Positions 1 through 8,931 are shown, counted from the first letter of the stretch. The stretch: 36,791 nucleotides of DNA from Chitinophagales bacterium (GCA_020628375.1 JAHDFD010000029.1:1-36791), one strand, 5' to 3'. Notes: generated by a model from the letters alone, not told the origin. Numbers and translations are program-made.

Positions 1-58
1 CGAACCAAGGACCCTCTGATTAACAGTCAGATGCTCTAACCAGCTGAGCTAAGGAGGA
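1..58 (-). tRNA. tRNA-Asn(GTT), 3' part cut by window edge
   Basis: Read on the minus strand, the sequence starts with a 7-nt acceptor strand TCCTCCT (ending at 58). It continues with the D-arm TAGCTCAGCTGGTTAGAGC and an anticodon stem TCTGA/TCAGA (plus positions 15-31) enclosing the loop with anticodon GTT (plus 22-24). The variable region and the start of the T arm (GGTTCG) reach the window edge, so the 3' half of the T arm and the acceptor 3' strand lie outside. GTT reads Asn codons. No second tRNA is visible in the window. Confidence 0.95.
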
Positions 59-259
59 GTGTTCCTTTTAAAAAGGAATGCAAATATAAATTCACCTTAC
101 TTTATTAAGCAAGTATTATTGCTATTTTTTTCAAAAATATTTTCCATTTCAAAATCAAACAGCTAAACAACTTTTTAACGAACTTTGCACTCGAAAAATA
201 GTGATCGTTTTTTATAACAAATAATCACTTATTCTTATTTCAAATTAATAATTAAAATA

Positions 260-1177
260 ATGAGCTTACTTGCTGTAGGAACTGTTGCTTTTGATGCTAT
301 TGAAACACCACTTGATAAAACCGATAAGGTAATCGGTGGTTCTGCTACTTACATTTGCCTGACCGCTGCTAACTTTATTGATGACCTTAAACTGGTTTCT
401 GTTGTTGGCGATGATTTTCCGAATGAAATGATCCAGGAATTCAATAACAGAAATATTGATACGCAGGGACTGCAAATTAAAGAAGGTGAAAAATCGTTCT
501 TCTGGAGTGGTCGCTACCACGATGATATGAATGGGCGTGATACTTTGGTAACAGAGCTGAACGTATTGGCTGATTTTTGTCCTATTCTTCCTGAGAGTTA
601 TAAAAACGCTAAATACTTAATGTTGGGGAATATTGATCCGAACCTACAATTAAGTGTAATTGAGCAAATGGATAGTCGTCCGGAAATTATTATGCTCGAT
701 ACCATGAATTTCTGGATGGATATTACCTGGGATAAATTGATCGAGGTAATCGGTAAAATCGATATTCTAACCATTAATGATGAAGAAGCAAAGCAATTGT
801 CCAAAGAACATAGTTTAAAGAAAGCTGCTAATAAGATCATTCATGAAATGGGTGTTAAAACACTGATCATTAAAAAAGGGGAACACGGTGCTTTACTTTT
901 CCATGCTGATGGAATGTTTTTCGCACCAGCCATGCCTTTAGAAGTGGTTTATGATCCTACAGGAGCAGGCGATACGTTTGCAGGAGGCTTTTTGGGTTAT
1001 TTAGCTAAAACGGGCGATCACTCTTTCGAGAATATGAAAGGTGCGCTTGTTTATGGTTCTGCACTGGCTTCTTTCTGTGTTGAAAAATTCGGTCCTGAAC
1101 AGCTTTTGGCGATCAATGAATCAGACATAAATAACAGAATTCAGAAATTTGTAGAGCTTATGGAATTTAGTCTGTAA
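260..1177 (+). CDS. PfkB-family (ribokinase-like) carbohydrate kinase
   Basis: This 305-residue protein is predicted to be a cytoplasmic kinase that phosphorylates a sugar or nucleoside hydroxyl with ATP. The PfkB C-terminal signature DPTGAGDTFAGGF lies at about 232-244. D238 is the expected catalytic base and GAGD forms the anion hole. TINDEEAKQL (171-180) and IIKKGEHGA (203-211) match the conserved NxxE-like and KxGxxG stretches before the ATP site. The N-terminal GTVAFDAIETP and the GGSATY motif (26-31) form the substrate side. Length is normal for the family. It stands alone, with 270 bp of non-coding sequence on its 3' side, so the substrate (ribose, fructose, adenosine or another) cannot be told from context. 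The ATG at 260 gives the full N-terminal strand; no Shine-Dalgarno is visible. Confidence 0.9.
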   Translation: MSLLAVGTVAFDAIETPLDKTDKVIGGSATYICLTAANFIDDLKLVSVVGDDFPNEMIQEFNNRNIDTQGLQIKEGEKSFFWSGRYHDDMNGRDTLVTELNVLADFCPILPESYKNAKYLMLGNIDPNLQLSVIEQMDSRPEIIMLDTMNFWMDITWDKLIEVIGKIDILTINDEEAKQLSKEHSLKKAANKIIHEMGVKTLIIKKGEHGALLFHADGMFFAPAMPLEVVYDPTGAGDTFAGGFLGYLAKTGDHSFENMKGALVYGSALASFCVEKFGPEQLLAINESDINNRIQKFVELMEFSL

Positions 1178-1450
1178 AATAATCAGGCTACTCCTTACAT
1201 CAGTTACTAATAGAATCGTTTCAGCTTTACTAAACATCTGAACTGTTTAAGCAATGCAAATTCGTTGATTTTTTTGTTTACCGGATGTAATTGAAGCTAT
1301 TACGAAAAATATGTTTCCTGCATAATTTAGATGGATATATTTTTATAATTGTTTACAATAACAAGAATATATCAATTTGAATTTTGGCAAACAGCAGATA
1401 CCTAGCCTATTTTAGTTGTTTGCTTTGCCATGATTTCTTATTTTTAAACA

Positions 1451-2029
1451 ATGTTTAAGAAGCTTTTGAAAGCATATTTGTTAGTATTGATGTTTGGTAC
1501 ACTGTTTTATTCCAGCTGTACCAAATGCCCTACTACGCTTCCCTTCTTAGATATAAAAGAAATTGAAATTGATCTTGGAGAAACAAACCTGAATACAGGT
1601 GAAGCTTTAGAGTTTACCCTTCGATACGAACGCATTCAATATTTGTCTTCAAGAATATGTTTTCCGAATATGCTTAGTGCTGCCTATGCAGCTAGCACTT
1701 GTGAGCCTGATGGTCAACTAGGCTTAAAATACCCTGTCATTTCTATTGATGTAAATGCCAATCTACCATGGGATAGTCAACATCCGCCCGGAGCTTCTTT
1801 AAAAGATTTCCTTGAGATTAGTGTAATCGATCCACAAAGTGGACAGGCTTCTTTTGTCAATATGAATGATTATATTAACAGTATGCCAAATGGCTTTGAC
1901 CCCGAAGATGCTTCCTTCCGATTAATGCCAGGAAGCAATATTGAGGGAAATGTATTTCTTTCGCTTACCTTAACCAAGTCTGATGCAAGTGTAATTATTA
2001 AAAACTTACCGCTCATTAGTTGGAATTAA
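1451..2029 (+). CDS. Predicted lipoprotein of unknown function
   Basis: This 192-residue protein has a basic N-terminus, a hydrophobic stretch (LLVLMFGTLFY) and a lipobox-like SSC near residue 23. It is therefore likely exported and lipid-anchored. The mature part has an ILE/IDLGE beta-rich start and several Cys residues (for example in TKCPTT, RICFPN and TCEPDG) that could form disulfides in the periplasm. I do not recognise the family. It is flanked by a 273-bp gap upstream and by crcB 67 bp downstream, with no functional link visible. Confidence 0.75.
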   Translation: MFKKLLKAYLLVLMFGTLFYSSCTKCPTTLPFLDIKEIEIDLGETNLNTGEALEFTLRYERIQYLSSRICFPNMLSAAYAASTCEPDGQLGLKYPVISIDVNANLPWDSQHPPGASLKDFLEISVIDPQSGQASFVNMNDYINSMPNGFDPEDASFRLMPGSNIEGNVFLSLTLTKSDASVIIKNLPLISWN

Positions 2030-2096
2030 TATCGGATTTTTCTACCTTCAATTATTGATAATAATCATCAATTAGCTGAACGAATAGAATACATTT

Positions 2097-2474
2097 ATGT
2101 ACTTACAAGCTTTAGCGGTATTTGTAGGTGGAGGGCTTGGTAGCTTGCTACGATGGAGTATTGCCCTAAGTACTAAACATTACATGGGAGCTTTTCCAAT
2201 GCACACACTTATTGCTAATTTCTTAGCAAGTTTGATCTTGGGTTTAAGCATTGCTTATTTTGCCGGTTTCATAGAGAAGCCACCTTTTTGGTATCCCTTT
2301 CTTGCGGTGGGTTTTTGTGGTGGATTCAGTACCTTTTCAACCTTTTCTTCGGAAACTTTTCAATTATTGAATAGCGGTGAGCTAATGTATGCTCTTTTAA
2401 ATATTTTTATAAGTGTTGCTACTTGCCTTATAGCAATCGCTCTTGGATTTTGGCTGTACCAGTCTGGAAGTTAG
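2097..2474 (+). CDS. crcB: CrcB/Fluc fluoride-specific ion channel
   Basis: The 125-residue protein has four hydrophobic segments and matches the Fluc family, which forms dual-topology dimers in the inner membrane exporting fluoride. Family marks seen are the N-terminal GGGLGSLLRW (11-20), TLIAN (37-41, holding the conserved Asn) and GFCGGFSTFSTFSSE (72-86), which carries the Phe residues lining the fluoride path and the TFS run near the central Na+ site. Length is typical. A single copy is present, as expected for a homodimeric type. No fluoride riboswitch is evident in the short 67-bp leader. Confidence 0.95.
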   Translation: MYLQALAVFVGGGLGSLLRWSIALSTKHYMGAFPMHTLIANFLASLILGLSIAYFAGFIEKPPFWYPFLAVGFCGGFSTFSTFSSETFQLLNSGELMYALLNIFISVATCLIAIALGFWLYQSGS

Positions 2475-2549
2475 CGAGCGCATGAGTTATTGAGTCTGTG
2501 AGTTATAATTCTTAAACCCTTAAACTCATTAACGCTTAAACTAAAAGTT

Positions 2550-3824
2550 ATGGATTCAAAATATAAAGAACTACTGAAGACACTTGGCCCCGGAATTTTA
2601 TTCGCTTCCACAGCAATTGGTGTTTCACATTTAGTACAATCTACACGTGCAGGAGCTGAATTTGGTTTTGCATTACTTTGGGCTGTTATTTTAGCCAATA
2701 TTTTCAAGTATCCTTTTTTTGAATATGGTTCGCGCTATGCGAATGCAGCGAACGAAAGTATTATTGATGGCTATAAACGCATGGGCAAAAGCGTTTTGTT
2801 TGCCTATTTTGTGATTACACTTTGCTCAATGTTTTTCGTAACGGCTGCGGTTGGTTTTGTAACTTCCGGATTTCTCGAAAACCTATTCGGTATCAATCAA
2901 TTTTTCGATTATAAGTTTCTTACGGTTATTGTGCTTTTTGTCGTTTGTTGCCTGATTCTTATTTTAGGTCAATACAAGCTACTCGATGGAATGATAAAAG
3001 TAATCGGTGGTGTTTTGCTTGTTTCAACGCTTATTGCCTTTGTACTTACCTTAATGAATGGCCCAGTTGAGCAACAAGCAGGTTTTATGGCTCCTGAAGT
3101 CTGGGATGATGCAGGTATTCTATTTCTGATCGCTTTAATGGGCTGGATGCCTACTGCTGTCGATCTGTCTTCGTGGAATAGTTTATGGACCATTGAACGT
3201 ATTAAACAAACAGGTTACAAACCAAGTTTAAAGCAAACTTTATTCGATTTCAATTTTGGCTACTGGATGTCTGCCGGATTGAGTATTTGTTTTGTAACGC
3301 TTGGTGCTTATCTGGTTTATGGTTCGGGAATTCCAATGCCTGCAAGCAGTGCAGCTTTTGCCAATAAGGTAGTTAGTTTATATACAACAAGCATTGGTGA
3401 GTGGAGTTATTTTATCATTGCTGCGGCTTCTTTTTCTATTATGTTCGGAACAAGTATTGCTGTTTTCGATGGTTATGCACGCTCGCTTGAGCGTTGCTTG
3501 GAGCTTTTGTTCTATCCTGAAGAGCAACACGAACAACTTCTGAATGACAGAAAGGTCTATATAGGTAGTTTATTGTTTATTTCTGCCGGAGCTTTGGTTA
3601 TTATTATTTTCTTCACTTCTAATTTAAAACAATTGGTCGATCTGGCAACTACCATTTCGTTTCTAATTGCTCCTTTGGTGGCATTGGTCAATTTCCGATT
3701 AGTAACACATTACATCGATAAAGCCTATCAACCACCCACATGGTTACGGTTATTGAGTTGGGCAGGTATTTTATTTTTGATCGCTTTTGGAACCTTATTT
3801 CTTTGGGTGAAGTTTATTAATTAA
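2550..3824 (+). CDS. Nramp-like (COG1914) transporter with non-canonical metal site
   Basis: This 424-residue polytopic membrane protein (about 11 predicted segments) belongs to the Nramp/SLC11 superfamily. LGPGILFA (12-19) and RAGAEFGFALLW (33-44) align with the canonical LGPA...QAGAQFGY.LLW frame of TM1-TM2. The TM1 DPGN metal-binding motif is replaced by GVSH (24-27), and the TM6 MPH motif reads MPT (200-202). Canonical Nramps use the Asp and Asn of DPGN and the Met of MPH to bind Mn2+/Fe2+, so this protein may carry another cation or work differently. It lies 75 bp after crcB on the same strand and is followed by a small membrane protein gene 17 bp downstream. Family assignment is firm; substrate is unknown. 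Confidence 0.85.
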   Translation: MDSKYKELLKTLGPGILFASTAIGVSHLVQSTRAGAEFGFALLWAVILANIFKYPFFEYGSRYANAANESIIDGYKRMGKSVLFAYFVITLCSMFFVTAAVGFVTSGFLENLFGINQFFDYKFLTVIVLFVVCCLILILGQYKLLDGMIKVIGGVLLVSTLIAFVLTLMNGPVEQQAGFMAPEVWDDAGILFLIALMGWMPTAVDLSSWNSLWTIERIKQTGYKPSLKQTLFDFNFGYWMSAGLSICFVTLGAYLVYGSGIPMPASSAAFANKVVSLYTTSIGEWSYFIIAAASFSIMFGTSIAVFDGYARSLERCLELLFYPEEQHEQLLNDRKVYIGSLLFISAGALVIIIFFTSNLKQLVDLATTISFLIAPLVALVNFRLVTHYIDKAYQPPTWLRLLSWAGILFLIAFGTLFLWVKFIN

Positions 3825-3841
3825 TCAGATATTTTTTTCTT

Positions 3842-3994
3842 ATGAAATTAGGTGCTTCAGATATTGTTTCCTTTCTCATTATCATTGTGATCTTAATGGT
3901 TTTCTGGTTTTTGATCAAGAAAGTCTTTTTTATCGGATTGCTTATAGCGGCTGTTTACTTTGGCTATCGAATGCTTGCTGGAAGTGAGGAGTAG
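3842..3994 (+). CDS. Small single/double-pass membrane protein, 50 aa
   Basis: An ATG at 3842 opens a 50-codon reading frame ending in TAG at 3992-3994. The product starts MKLGASDIVSF, has a hydrophobic run at about 8-24 (FLIIIVILMVFWF), a KK turn (26-27) and a second hydrophobic run at about 28-40, and ends AGSEE. It begins 17 bp after the Nramp-like gene, on the same strand. Co-transcription is likely, and it could be an accessory subunit or an unrelated small protein. I do not recognise the family. The clean hydrophobic pattern and position support a real gene. Confidence 0.6.
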   Translation: MKLGASDIVSFLIIIVILMVFWFLIKKVFFIGLLIAAVYFGYRMLAGSEE

Positions 3995-4020
3995 ATGGTG
4001 TGTTTTTGAAGGTCTGTAAT

Positions 4021-4647
4021 CTATTTCAGATAACCACGTTCTCTTAGATCTTTATGAATGTCTTTTATGTTTTCGGGTATTTCATCGTATCTAGCCCAAT
4101 TCATGTCGAGTCCATGATAAATAGCTGTATCCATTAAACGTTCACTTTTGGCAAATCGTTCCTGAAGTTCTGTTAAAGCATCTGAGAAATCTATACGCAA
4201 ATCTTCATGGAATGAGTTAATCATTATTAAAATTTTGAAGATCTTTGCGATGATGTAAATGCAAAATTTTCTGGCTCTTTGCGTACTTGATTTTTCAATT
4301 TTTTCGATACTGCCTTTTAAGGTTTCATTTATCAATAAAAGATTCAGGCTTGCTTCTCCATATTTATCCTTAGTAATTTTTACATGATCCGTGATTCTTC
4401 CACTTAATTCACGCATATCCATCATTAATGTCCCTGGGGAATAGAAAGATTCAGTCATTCTGATTGCCCTACGTTTAATATATTCTTCTATTTCAATTCT
4501 TCGCTCATCAATGCTATCGGTGCTTACAAGCTCAAAATAAAGTCGATTGGCTAAATATAAATCCTTCTTCAACAATCTTAGAATTAGTTTGTCTTTTTCC
4601 TTAGAAGGAAGATTGCTTATTGCCAACTTAAATTCTTTATCAAACAT
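4021..4647 (-). CDS. Conserved-looking hypothetical protein, helical, 208 aa
   Basis: The 208-residue protein is soluble, charged and almost entirely helical by composition. It begins MFDKEFKLAISNLPSKEKDK and carries the segment TESFYSPGTLMMDMRELSGR near residues 76-95, with no signal peptide. The N-terminal LPSKEKDKLILRLLKKD region resembles a short helical bundle. I cannot assign a function. It lies 55 bp downstream of the subtilisin gene on the same strand and may share its transcript. Its 3' end faces the small membrane protein gene across 26 bp. Confidence 0.75.
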   Translation of the reverse strand: MFDKEFKLAISNLPSKEKDKLILRLLKKDLYLANRLYFELVSTDSIDERRIEIEEYIKRRAIRMTESFYSPGTLMMDMRELSGRITDHVKITKDKYGEASLNLLLINETLKGSIEKIEKSSTQRARKFCIYIIAKIFKILIMINSFHEDLRIDFSDALTELQERFAKSERLMDTAIYHGLDMNWARYDEIPENIKDIHKDLRERGYLK

Positions 4648-4702
4648 GATTTTTTAAATGTAAAAATACACTAAGTTAATATTTTCCAAACCAAGTTTTT
4701 TC

Positions 4703-6283
4703 TTACTGTCCTTTTGCTGCATGCCTTTTTTTAGCTTCAATTAAAGCGGCATAAGCATTTACTATTCCACCACTTGCTGACAAGTCGGCAAATTTTACTT
4801 TTTTCTTTTTTCCATCTTCTGAAGGCAGATATATTTTTTTCGGCTTCTTGATTTTCGTACTTGTCGTTTTAAGTATATCGATTAATTCTTCGGGAGTAAG
4901 ATTGGGATAATACGATAAAATAAGTGCAGCTACGCCGCTTACTACGGGAGCAGCAAAGCTTGTTCCGTCGAAAATATTATAAGTTCCGGAAGTATCGGTT
5001 GTTACGATCTGCACACCGGGCGCAAACAGATCGACATTTTCTTTACCATAGTTTGAAAAACTTGCGGCAATATCTGTATCATGTGTTTTACTACAAGCGC
5101 CTATAGTCAGGAAATTACTTGCCTTTGTTCCATCTAAATAAGTGTTATTCGGGTAGAATATCACTTTGTCAATATTTTTAGCATCGTTACCAGAACCATG
5201 AACCAATAAAACCCCTTTTTCTGCTGCATAACGAACAGCGTCATCTACAAACTCTTTTTCCGGAGAAAACTGTTTCCCGAAACTCATATTCACTATATCA
5301 GCTCCATTATCAACAGCATATCTAATTGCCAGTGCTATGTCTTTATCTCTTTCATCGCCACTTGGTACAGCTCGTATGCCCATGATTTTTACATCACTGG
5401 CAATTCCTTTAATTCCAATATTGTTATTACGGCCTGCACCTATTATACCCGAAACTGCTGTTCCATGAACCGCCCTGTTAGCATGAATATTGGGGTTTCC
5501 ATATCCAGTATCGTTAATGTCTTTTACATCATCGCCAATAATCAGTTTCCTTGGATAAAAATCTACATTGAACTGGTAATTAACTTGTCCTCGTGTTTGA
5601 TTTAAAAACTGTTGGAATCCTTCTTCTGTATAACCATCATTATAACGTTCCATCATAAATTGCTTAACTTCCCTTACTCCTTCACTATTCGCTTTTATAG
5701 CTTCGAGATCAGCTTTTGAATTTATAGATACACCCGTTTCTCTTTCCAGATAGGCTTTGGCTTTATTTATATAATCATCAAAGACTTCAAGGTTTTCAAG
5801 CATTTCCTCAGCTTCTTTCAATCTCTTTTTGTGCATTTTTACCGCTTCATCGTATAAGGGGTAATCAGTGGCTTTTTCTCTGAAGATTCTTGTAGCTTCA
5901 TAAGTATCATAATACATGTTTTCATTCTTATCGTTTCCAATAAAATTCCAACCATGTATATCATCAATGTACCCATTATTATCATCGTCAATCCCATTTT
6001 CGGGAATCTCGTCTTCATTTATCCAGATATTATCTTTCAGGTCTTCATGTTCAACTTCTAAACCACTATCAATTACAGCAACAACAACTGTTTTTTTGGT
6101 TTTTTCATTTTTCAATAAAGTATTATAAGCCTTATCTACATTAACACCTACGACTTTCTTTTTTACATATTCTTCGTTATGCCAATTGAAAAATTCGCTT
6201 TTCAGGTCTTCATCAATATTATTTTGTGCATACGACTGACCACATATCAGCGCACAAAAGATGGTAAGTATTAACTTGTACAT
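4703..6283 (-). CDS. Secreted subtilisin-like serine peptidase (S8)
   Basis: This 526-residue protein is predicted to be exported; a Sec signal peptide occupies about 1-19 and ends SYA-Q. The S8 triad is complete: D72 in VVAVIDSG, H273 in HGTAVSGIIGAG and S442 in DGTSFAAPVVSG, with oxyanion Asn N366 in HGSGND. About 200 residues separate Asp from His, against roughly 30-40 in subtilisin. This insert starts with a calcium-site-like DDDNNGYIDD (about 100-108) followed by GWNF and then a charged helical, coiled-coil-like stretch (about 145-235). There is no T9SS-type C-terminal domain; the protein ends soon after the catalytic domain. It is divergent from the gene at 6406. Confidence 0.92.
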   Translation of the reverse strand: MYKLILTIFCALICGQSYAQNNIDEDLKSEFFNWHNEEYVKKKVVGVNVDKAYNTLLKNEKTKKTVVVAVIDSGLEVEHEDLKDNIWINEDEIPENGIDDDNNGYIDDIHGWNFIGNDKNENMYYDTYEATRIFREKATDYPLYDEAVKMHKKRLKEAEEMLENLEVFDDYINKAKAYLERETGVSINSKADLEAIKANSEGVREVKQFMMERYNDGYTEEGFQQFLNQTRGQVNYQFNVDFYPRKLIIGDDVKDINDTGYGNPNIHANRAVHGTAVSGIIGAGRNNNIGIKGIASDVKIMGIRAVPSGDERDKDIALAIRYAVDNGADIVNMSFGKQFSPEKEFVDDAVRYAAEKGVLLVHGSGNDAKNIDKVIFYPNNTYLDGTKASNFLTIGACSKTHDTDIAASFSNYGKENVDLFAPGVQIVTTDTSGTYNIFDGTSFAAPVVSGVAALILSYYPNLTPEELIDILKTTSTKIKKPKKIYLPSEDGKKKKVKFADLSASGGIVNAYAALIEAKKRHAAKGQ

Positions 6284-6405
6284 TCGTTTAATTGTTTTGG
6301 GTGTAATAGTTTGTAGCGTAAAGATATAATATAAAATTATCTTCCTATGATATCAAATAGGTATATATAACAAACGAATCAAAATCAATATAGTATAAAA
6401 TTAAT

Positions 6406-7332
6406 ATGGTTTATTACCTTCGTAAAGTGAAACTGGTTTTTCTTAAAATAGTTATGCCTGTAGTATTGATTGCAGTGACAACCGTATTAGGTGTTTTCAA
6501 TTACTTAATGTACAATGATGCTTCTGTTTCATTTTACGATACCGTCATTGTCGATTCATCTAATATTATAAATTTCAATCAACCGAGTAAAACATTAACA
6601 CTACCATTCGCTTTATCTGAAATTTCGGGTTTAGACTATGATAGTAAAAATGATGTTTTACTGGCAGTCAACGATGAACGAGGTAAGATCTACAAAATTC
6701 ATAAAGAGAAAGGAAAGATCGTTTCTAAAATAAGCTTTGGAGATGCCGGCGATTACGAAGGTATTGAAATTGTTAATGATCAAATAGTGATGGTTAACAG
6801 CAGTGGAGCTTTATTTTTTTATGATCCTGATAGAAGAAGAACCAGGGAAGTCCCTACTATATTATCACAAGCGAATGATGTTGAGGGTTTATTCTATGAT
6901 AAGAAAAAAGAAAGATTATTATTGGCTTGTAAGGGAAAGGTATTAAAAAAGGGTAAAAAGTATGAAAGAGCTGTGTATGCTTATGATCTTGAAGCAGATA
7001 GTTTGAAAACAAAACCTTATCTGAAGATCGATATTAAAGATCTGAAAAAGTTTATGAAAGCGAATAAGCCCGATTTTACCACTTTTAGCCGAATAGAAAA
7101 GTTTGCTCCATCTGCTATTGTCCGTCATCCCGAAACAAAAGATATTTATGTGTGTTCGGCGCGTGGAAGTAGTTTACTCATTTACGACAAAGAAAAAGAA
7201 ATTAAGAATATTGTTTTTTTGAATGAATATAAAATTCCACAACCAGAAGGGCTTTCCTTCGATGATGATGGTAATTTGTATATTAGTTCTGAAGGAAGAA
7301 GAGGGAAGATTTTCAGATTTGATGCGAAATAA
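6406..7332 (+). CDS. SdiA-regulated-domain (YjiK-like) membrane-anchored protein
   Basis: The 308-residue protein has an N-terminal transmembrane segment (about 10-33). A beta-propeller-like domain follows, in which YD/D-x-LLAVND-x-R, DAGDYEGIEIV, NDVEGLFYD and PQPEGLSFDDDGNLYISSEG repeat the pattern of the SdiA-regulated family (YjiK type). These proteins are thought to sit in the periplasm or outside the membrane. Their biochemical role is poorly known; related propellers include phytase-like esterases. It is transcribed divergently from the subtilisin gene over a 122-bp gap. A functional link to that protease is possible but not shown. Confidence 0.8.
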   Translation: MVYYLRKVKLVFLKIVMPVVLIAVTTVLGVFNYLMYNDASVSFYDTVIVDSSNIINFNQPSKTLTLPFALSEISGLDYDSKNDVLLAVNDERGKIYKIHKEKGKIVSKISFGDAGDYEGIEIVNDQIVMVNSSGALFFYDPDRRRTREVPTILSQANDVEGLFYDKKKERLLLACKGKVLKKGKKYERAVYAYDLEADSLKTKPYLKIDIKDLKKFMKANKPDFTTFSRIEKFAPSAIVRHPETKDIYVCSARGSSLLIYDKEKEIKNIVFLNEYKIPQPEGLSFDDDGNLYISSEGRRGKIFRFDAK

Positions 7333-7414
7333 TGTTCAAATAGCATTTGTCTTTTTTAATGTATCACCTTAAGTAGAATAAGAACATAGCTAGCCATTGA
7401 AAGAAAATATCCCT

Positions 7415-7422
7415 TAAATTTG
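7415..7422 (+). promoter_or_regulatory. Putative -7 promoter element (TAAATTTG)
   Basis: TAAATTTG matches the Bacteroidota -7 consensus TAnnTTTG and ends 38 bp before the ATG at 7461. The nearest upstream TTG (7397-7399) is 15 bp away, shorter than the usual 17-23, so the -33 element is weak or absent. Confidence 0.4.
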
Positions 7423-7460
7423 GCACCACACTCGTGTTATTATTACTACTATTTTAATTT

Positions 7461-8897
7461 ATGAAAAACAGTAAACTTATTGTTTTCTTAGAAACTCTAT
7501 CAGCTGCCGAAATGAGAGAGTGGGGGCGTTTTATCGAAGCCAGTTCAGCAAAGAAATCACCGGCATCCACTCAGTTTTTTGAGATACTTTATCAATATCA
7601 TCCCACTTTCGAGGAAGCTAGAATAGATAAAGAAAAAATAGCGCTGAAGCTATATCCGAAAGATAAAAACTACATTAAAAAGTTTGATAACCTGATCTAT
7701 AAATTCTGGGGAATTTTAGAAGATTTTCTGGCTTTTAAAGAACTTGAGTACCAAAAACGTGATAAGGAATTTTTGCTTTTGGAGGCGATGAAAAGAAGAA
7801 GAATCGATAAATTTTTCTTTAAGAAAGTTGATGATTTGGAAAAGGAGTGGGCAGATGAGAAAGGAATAGGTGCCAAGCATTTCCATGATCTGTATTTATT
7901 AAAAAAATATAGAACTCAACATTCGAACTATAAAGAAAAAGTTAATAAAGCAAATAATATTATTGATTTACTAAAAGAGTTTGAAAACTATTATTTATTG
8001 GTTAAATATCACAATGAAATTGCTTTCTCTATATCTAACAATTTTATTAAAAAGAAAGAACTAGATGGTCTAATTCCAATAGATGTCATTCATAAGTTTA
8101 TTGGGAAAAAGGCATACCATAGTAAAGGTATGACTTTTATCAGTCGTTTATATGAAATACTGAATAACGATAGTAATAGTCAAGATACACTAACAAACGT
8201 TAAGGCTGATTTTTTTGAAAGTATTGTTTATTATTCTGATGATGAAAAGTTCGATATTTCTAATTATATGAAATTGATTTATATCATTGAGTATAATTCA
8301 GGTAACTTAGAAATTATTCATGATTTTTTTAGTGTCATAAAGTTTATTGTCGAAGAAAAAATGATTATTAGTGAAGAAGATTTGGATTTACATAAGTTTC
8401 AATCTATTGTTAATATTGCCTGTGCAGCGCAAGAGGTTGAATGGGCAGATAATTTTATAGAAGAACATAAAATATATTTAAGTAAAGAATCTCGAGAGAA
8501 TATAATACCAATTGCAAAAGCTTCGGTTTATTTAAAGAAGCAAGCTTATGAAAAAGTACTGGAAGTGCTTTCAGTAGCTAAAATAGGAGATGATATTATG
8601 AATTACTGGTCAAGGTGTATGCAGATTATGGCTTGTTATGAATTAGAGGGATATGAAGAATTGTATTTTAGTTTAACAAAGTCTTTCAGTTTATTCTTAA
8701 TCAGAAATAAAAATTTATCAAAAGAACAAAAGAACGCTTGTAAGAACTTTATTAGCTTTTCTAAAAAACTCAATCATCTTAAAAGTAAAAAGAATAAAAA
8801 AGAAGATATTGATAAATTAAAGAAAGCAATAATTGATTGTGAAGATATCATTTATCTTTCATGGTTAACAGAAAAATTAGAAAATCTCAGATTCTGA
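7461..8897 (+). CDS. Hypothetical helical protein, 478 aa
   Basis: The 478-residue protein is soluble and predicted to be all-helical, with no signal peptide. It begins MKNSKLIVFLETLSAAEMRE and contains LYPKDKNYIKKFDNLIYKF (about 68-86). The C-terminal half has short paired helices that could be degenerate TPR-like repeats. I have the impression that this kind of protein recurs in Saprospiraceae-like genomes, but I cannot name a family or activity. The last codons and the TGA stop lie inside a strong 18-bp inverted repeat. A putative -7 element precedes it. Confidence 0.75.
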   Translation: MKNSKLIVFLETLSAAEMREWGRFIEASSAKKSPASTQFFEILYQYHPTFEEARIDKEKIALKLYPKDKNYIKKFDNLIYKFWGILEDFLAFKELEYQKRDKEFLLLEAMKRRRIDKFFFKKVDDLEKEWADEKGIGAKHFHDLYLLKKYRTQHSNYKEKVNKANNIIDLLKEFENYYLLVKYHNEIAFSISNNFIKKKELDGLIPIDVIHKFIGKKAYHSKGMTFISRLYEILNNDSNSQDTLTNVKADFFESIVYYSDDEKFDISNYMKLIYIIEYNSGNLEIIHDFFSVIKFIVEEKMIISEEDLDLHKFQSIVNIACAAQEVEWADNFIEEHKIYLSKESRENIIPIAKASVYLKKQAYEKVLEVLSVAKIGDDIMNYWSRCMQIMACYELEGYEELYFSLTKSFSLFLIRNKNLSKEQKNACKNFISFSKKLNHLKSKKNKKEDIDKLKKAIIDCEDIIYLSWLTEKLENLRF

Positions 8898-8910
8898 GAT
8901 TTTCTAATTT
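8874..8910. terminator. Perfect 18-bp inverted repeat, probable bidirectional terminator
   Basis: Left arm 8874-8891 and right arm 8893-8910 are exact reverse complements around a single T at 8892. In RNA the innermost pairs would open to form the loop. It overlaps the stop codon (8895-8897) of the upstream gene and sits 22 bp before the 3' end of the convergent lipoprotein gene. The arms end in AAATT/AATTT, which gives a T-rich tail on both strands, so it fits a shared terminator. Confidence 0.7.
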
Positions 8911-8931
8911 GTATTAAATACAGATATAATT

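Noticed and set aside
180..187. GAACTTTG as a -7 promoter element for the PfkB kinase
   Set aside because: It lacks the T at the first position of TAnnTTTG and no -33 element is present.
2478..2550. Possible inverted or direct repeats (GAGTTAT/AACTCAT) before the Nramp-like gene
   Set aside because: The arms are short, imperfect and separated by AT-rich sequence; chance pairing is enough to explain them.
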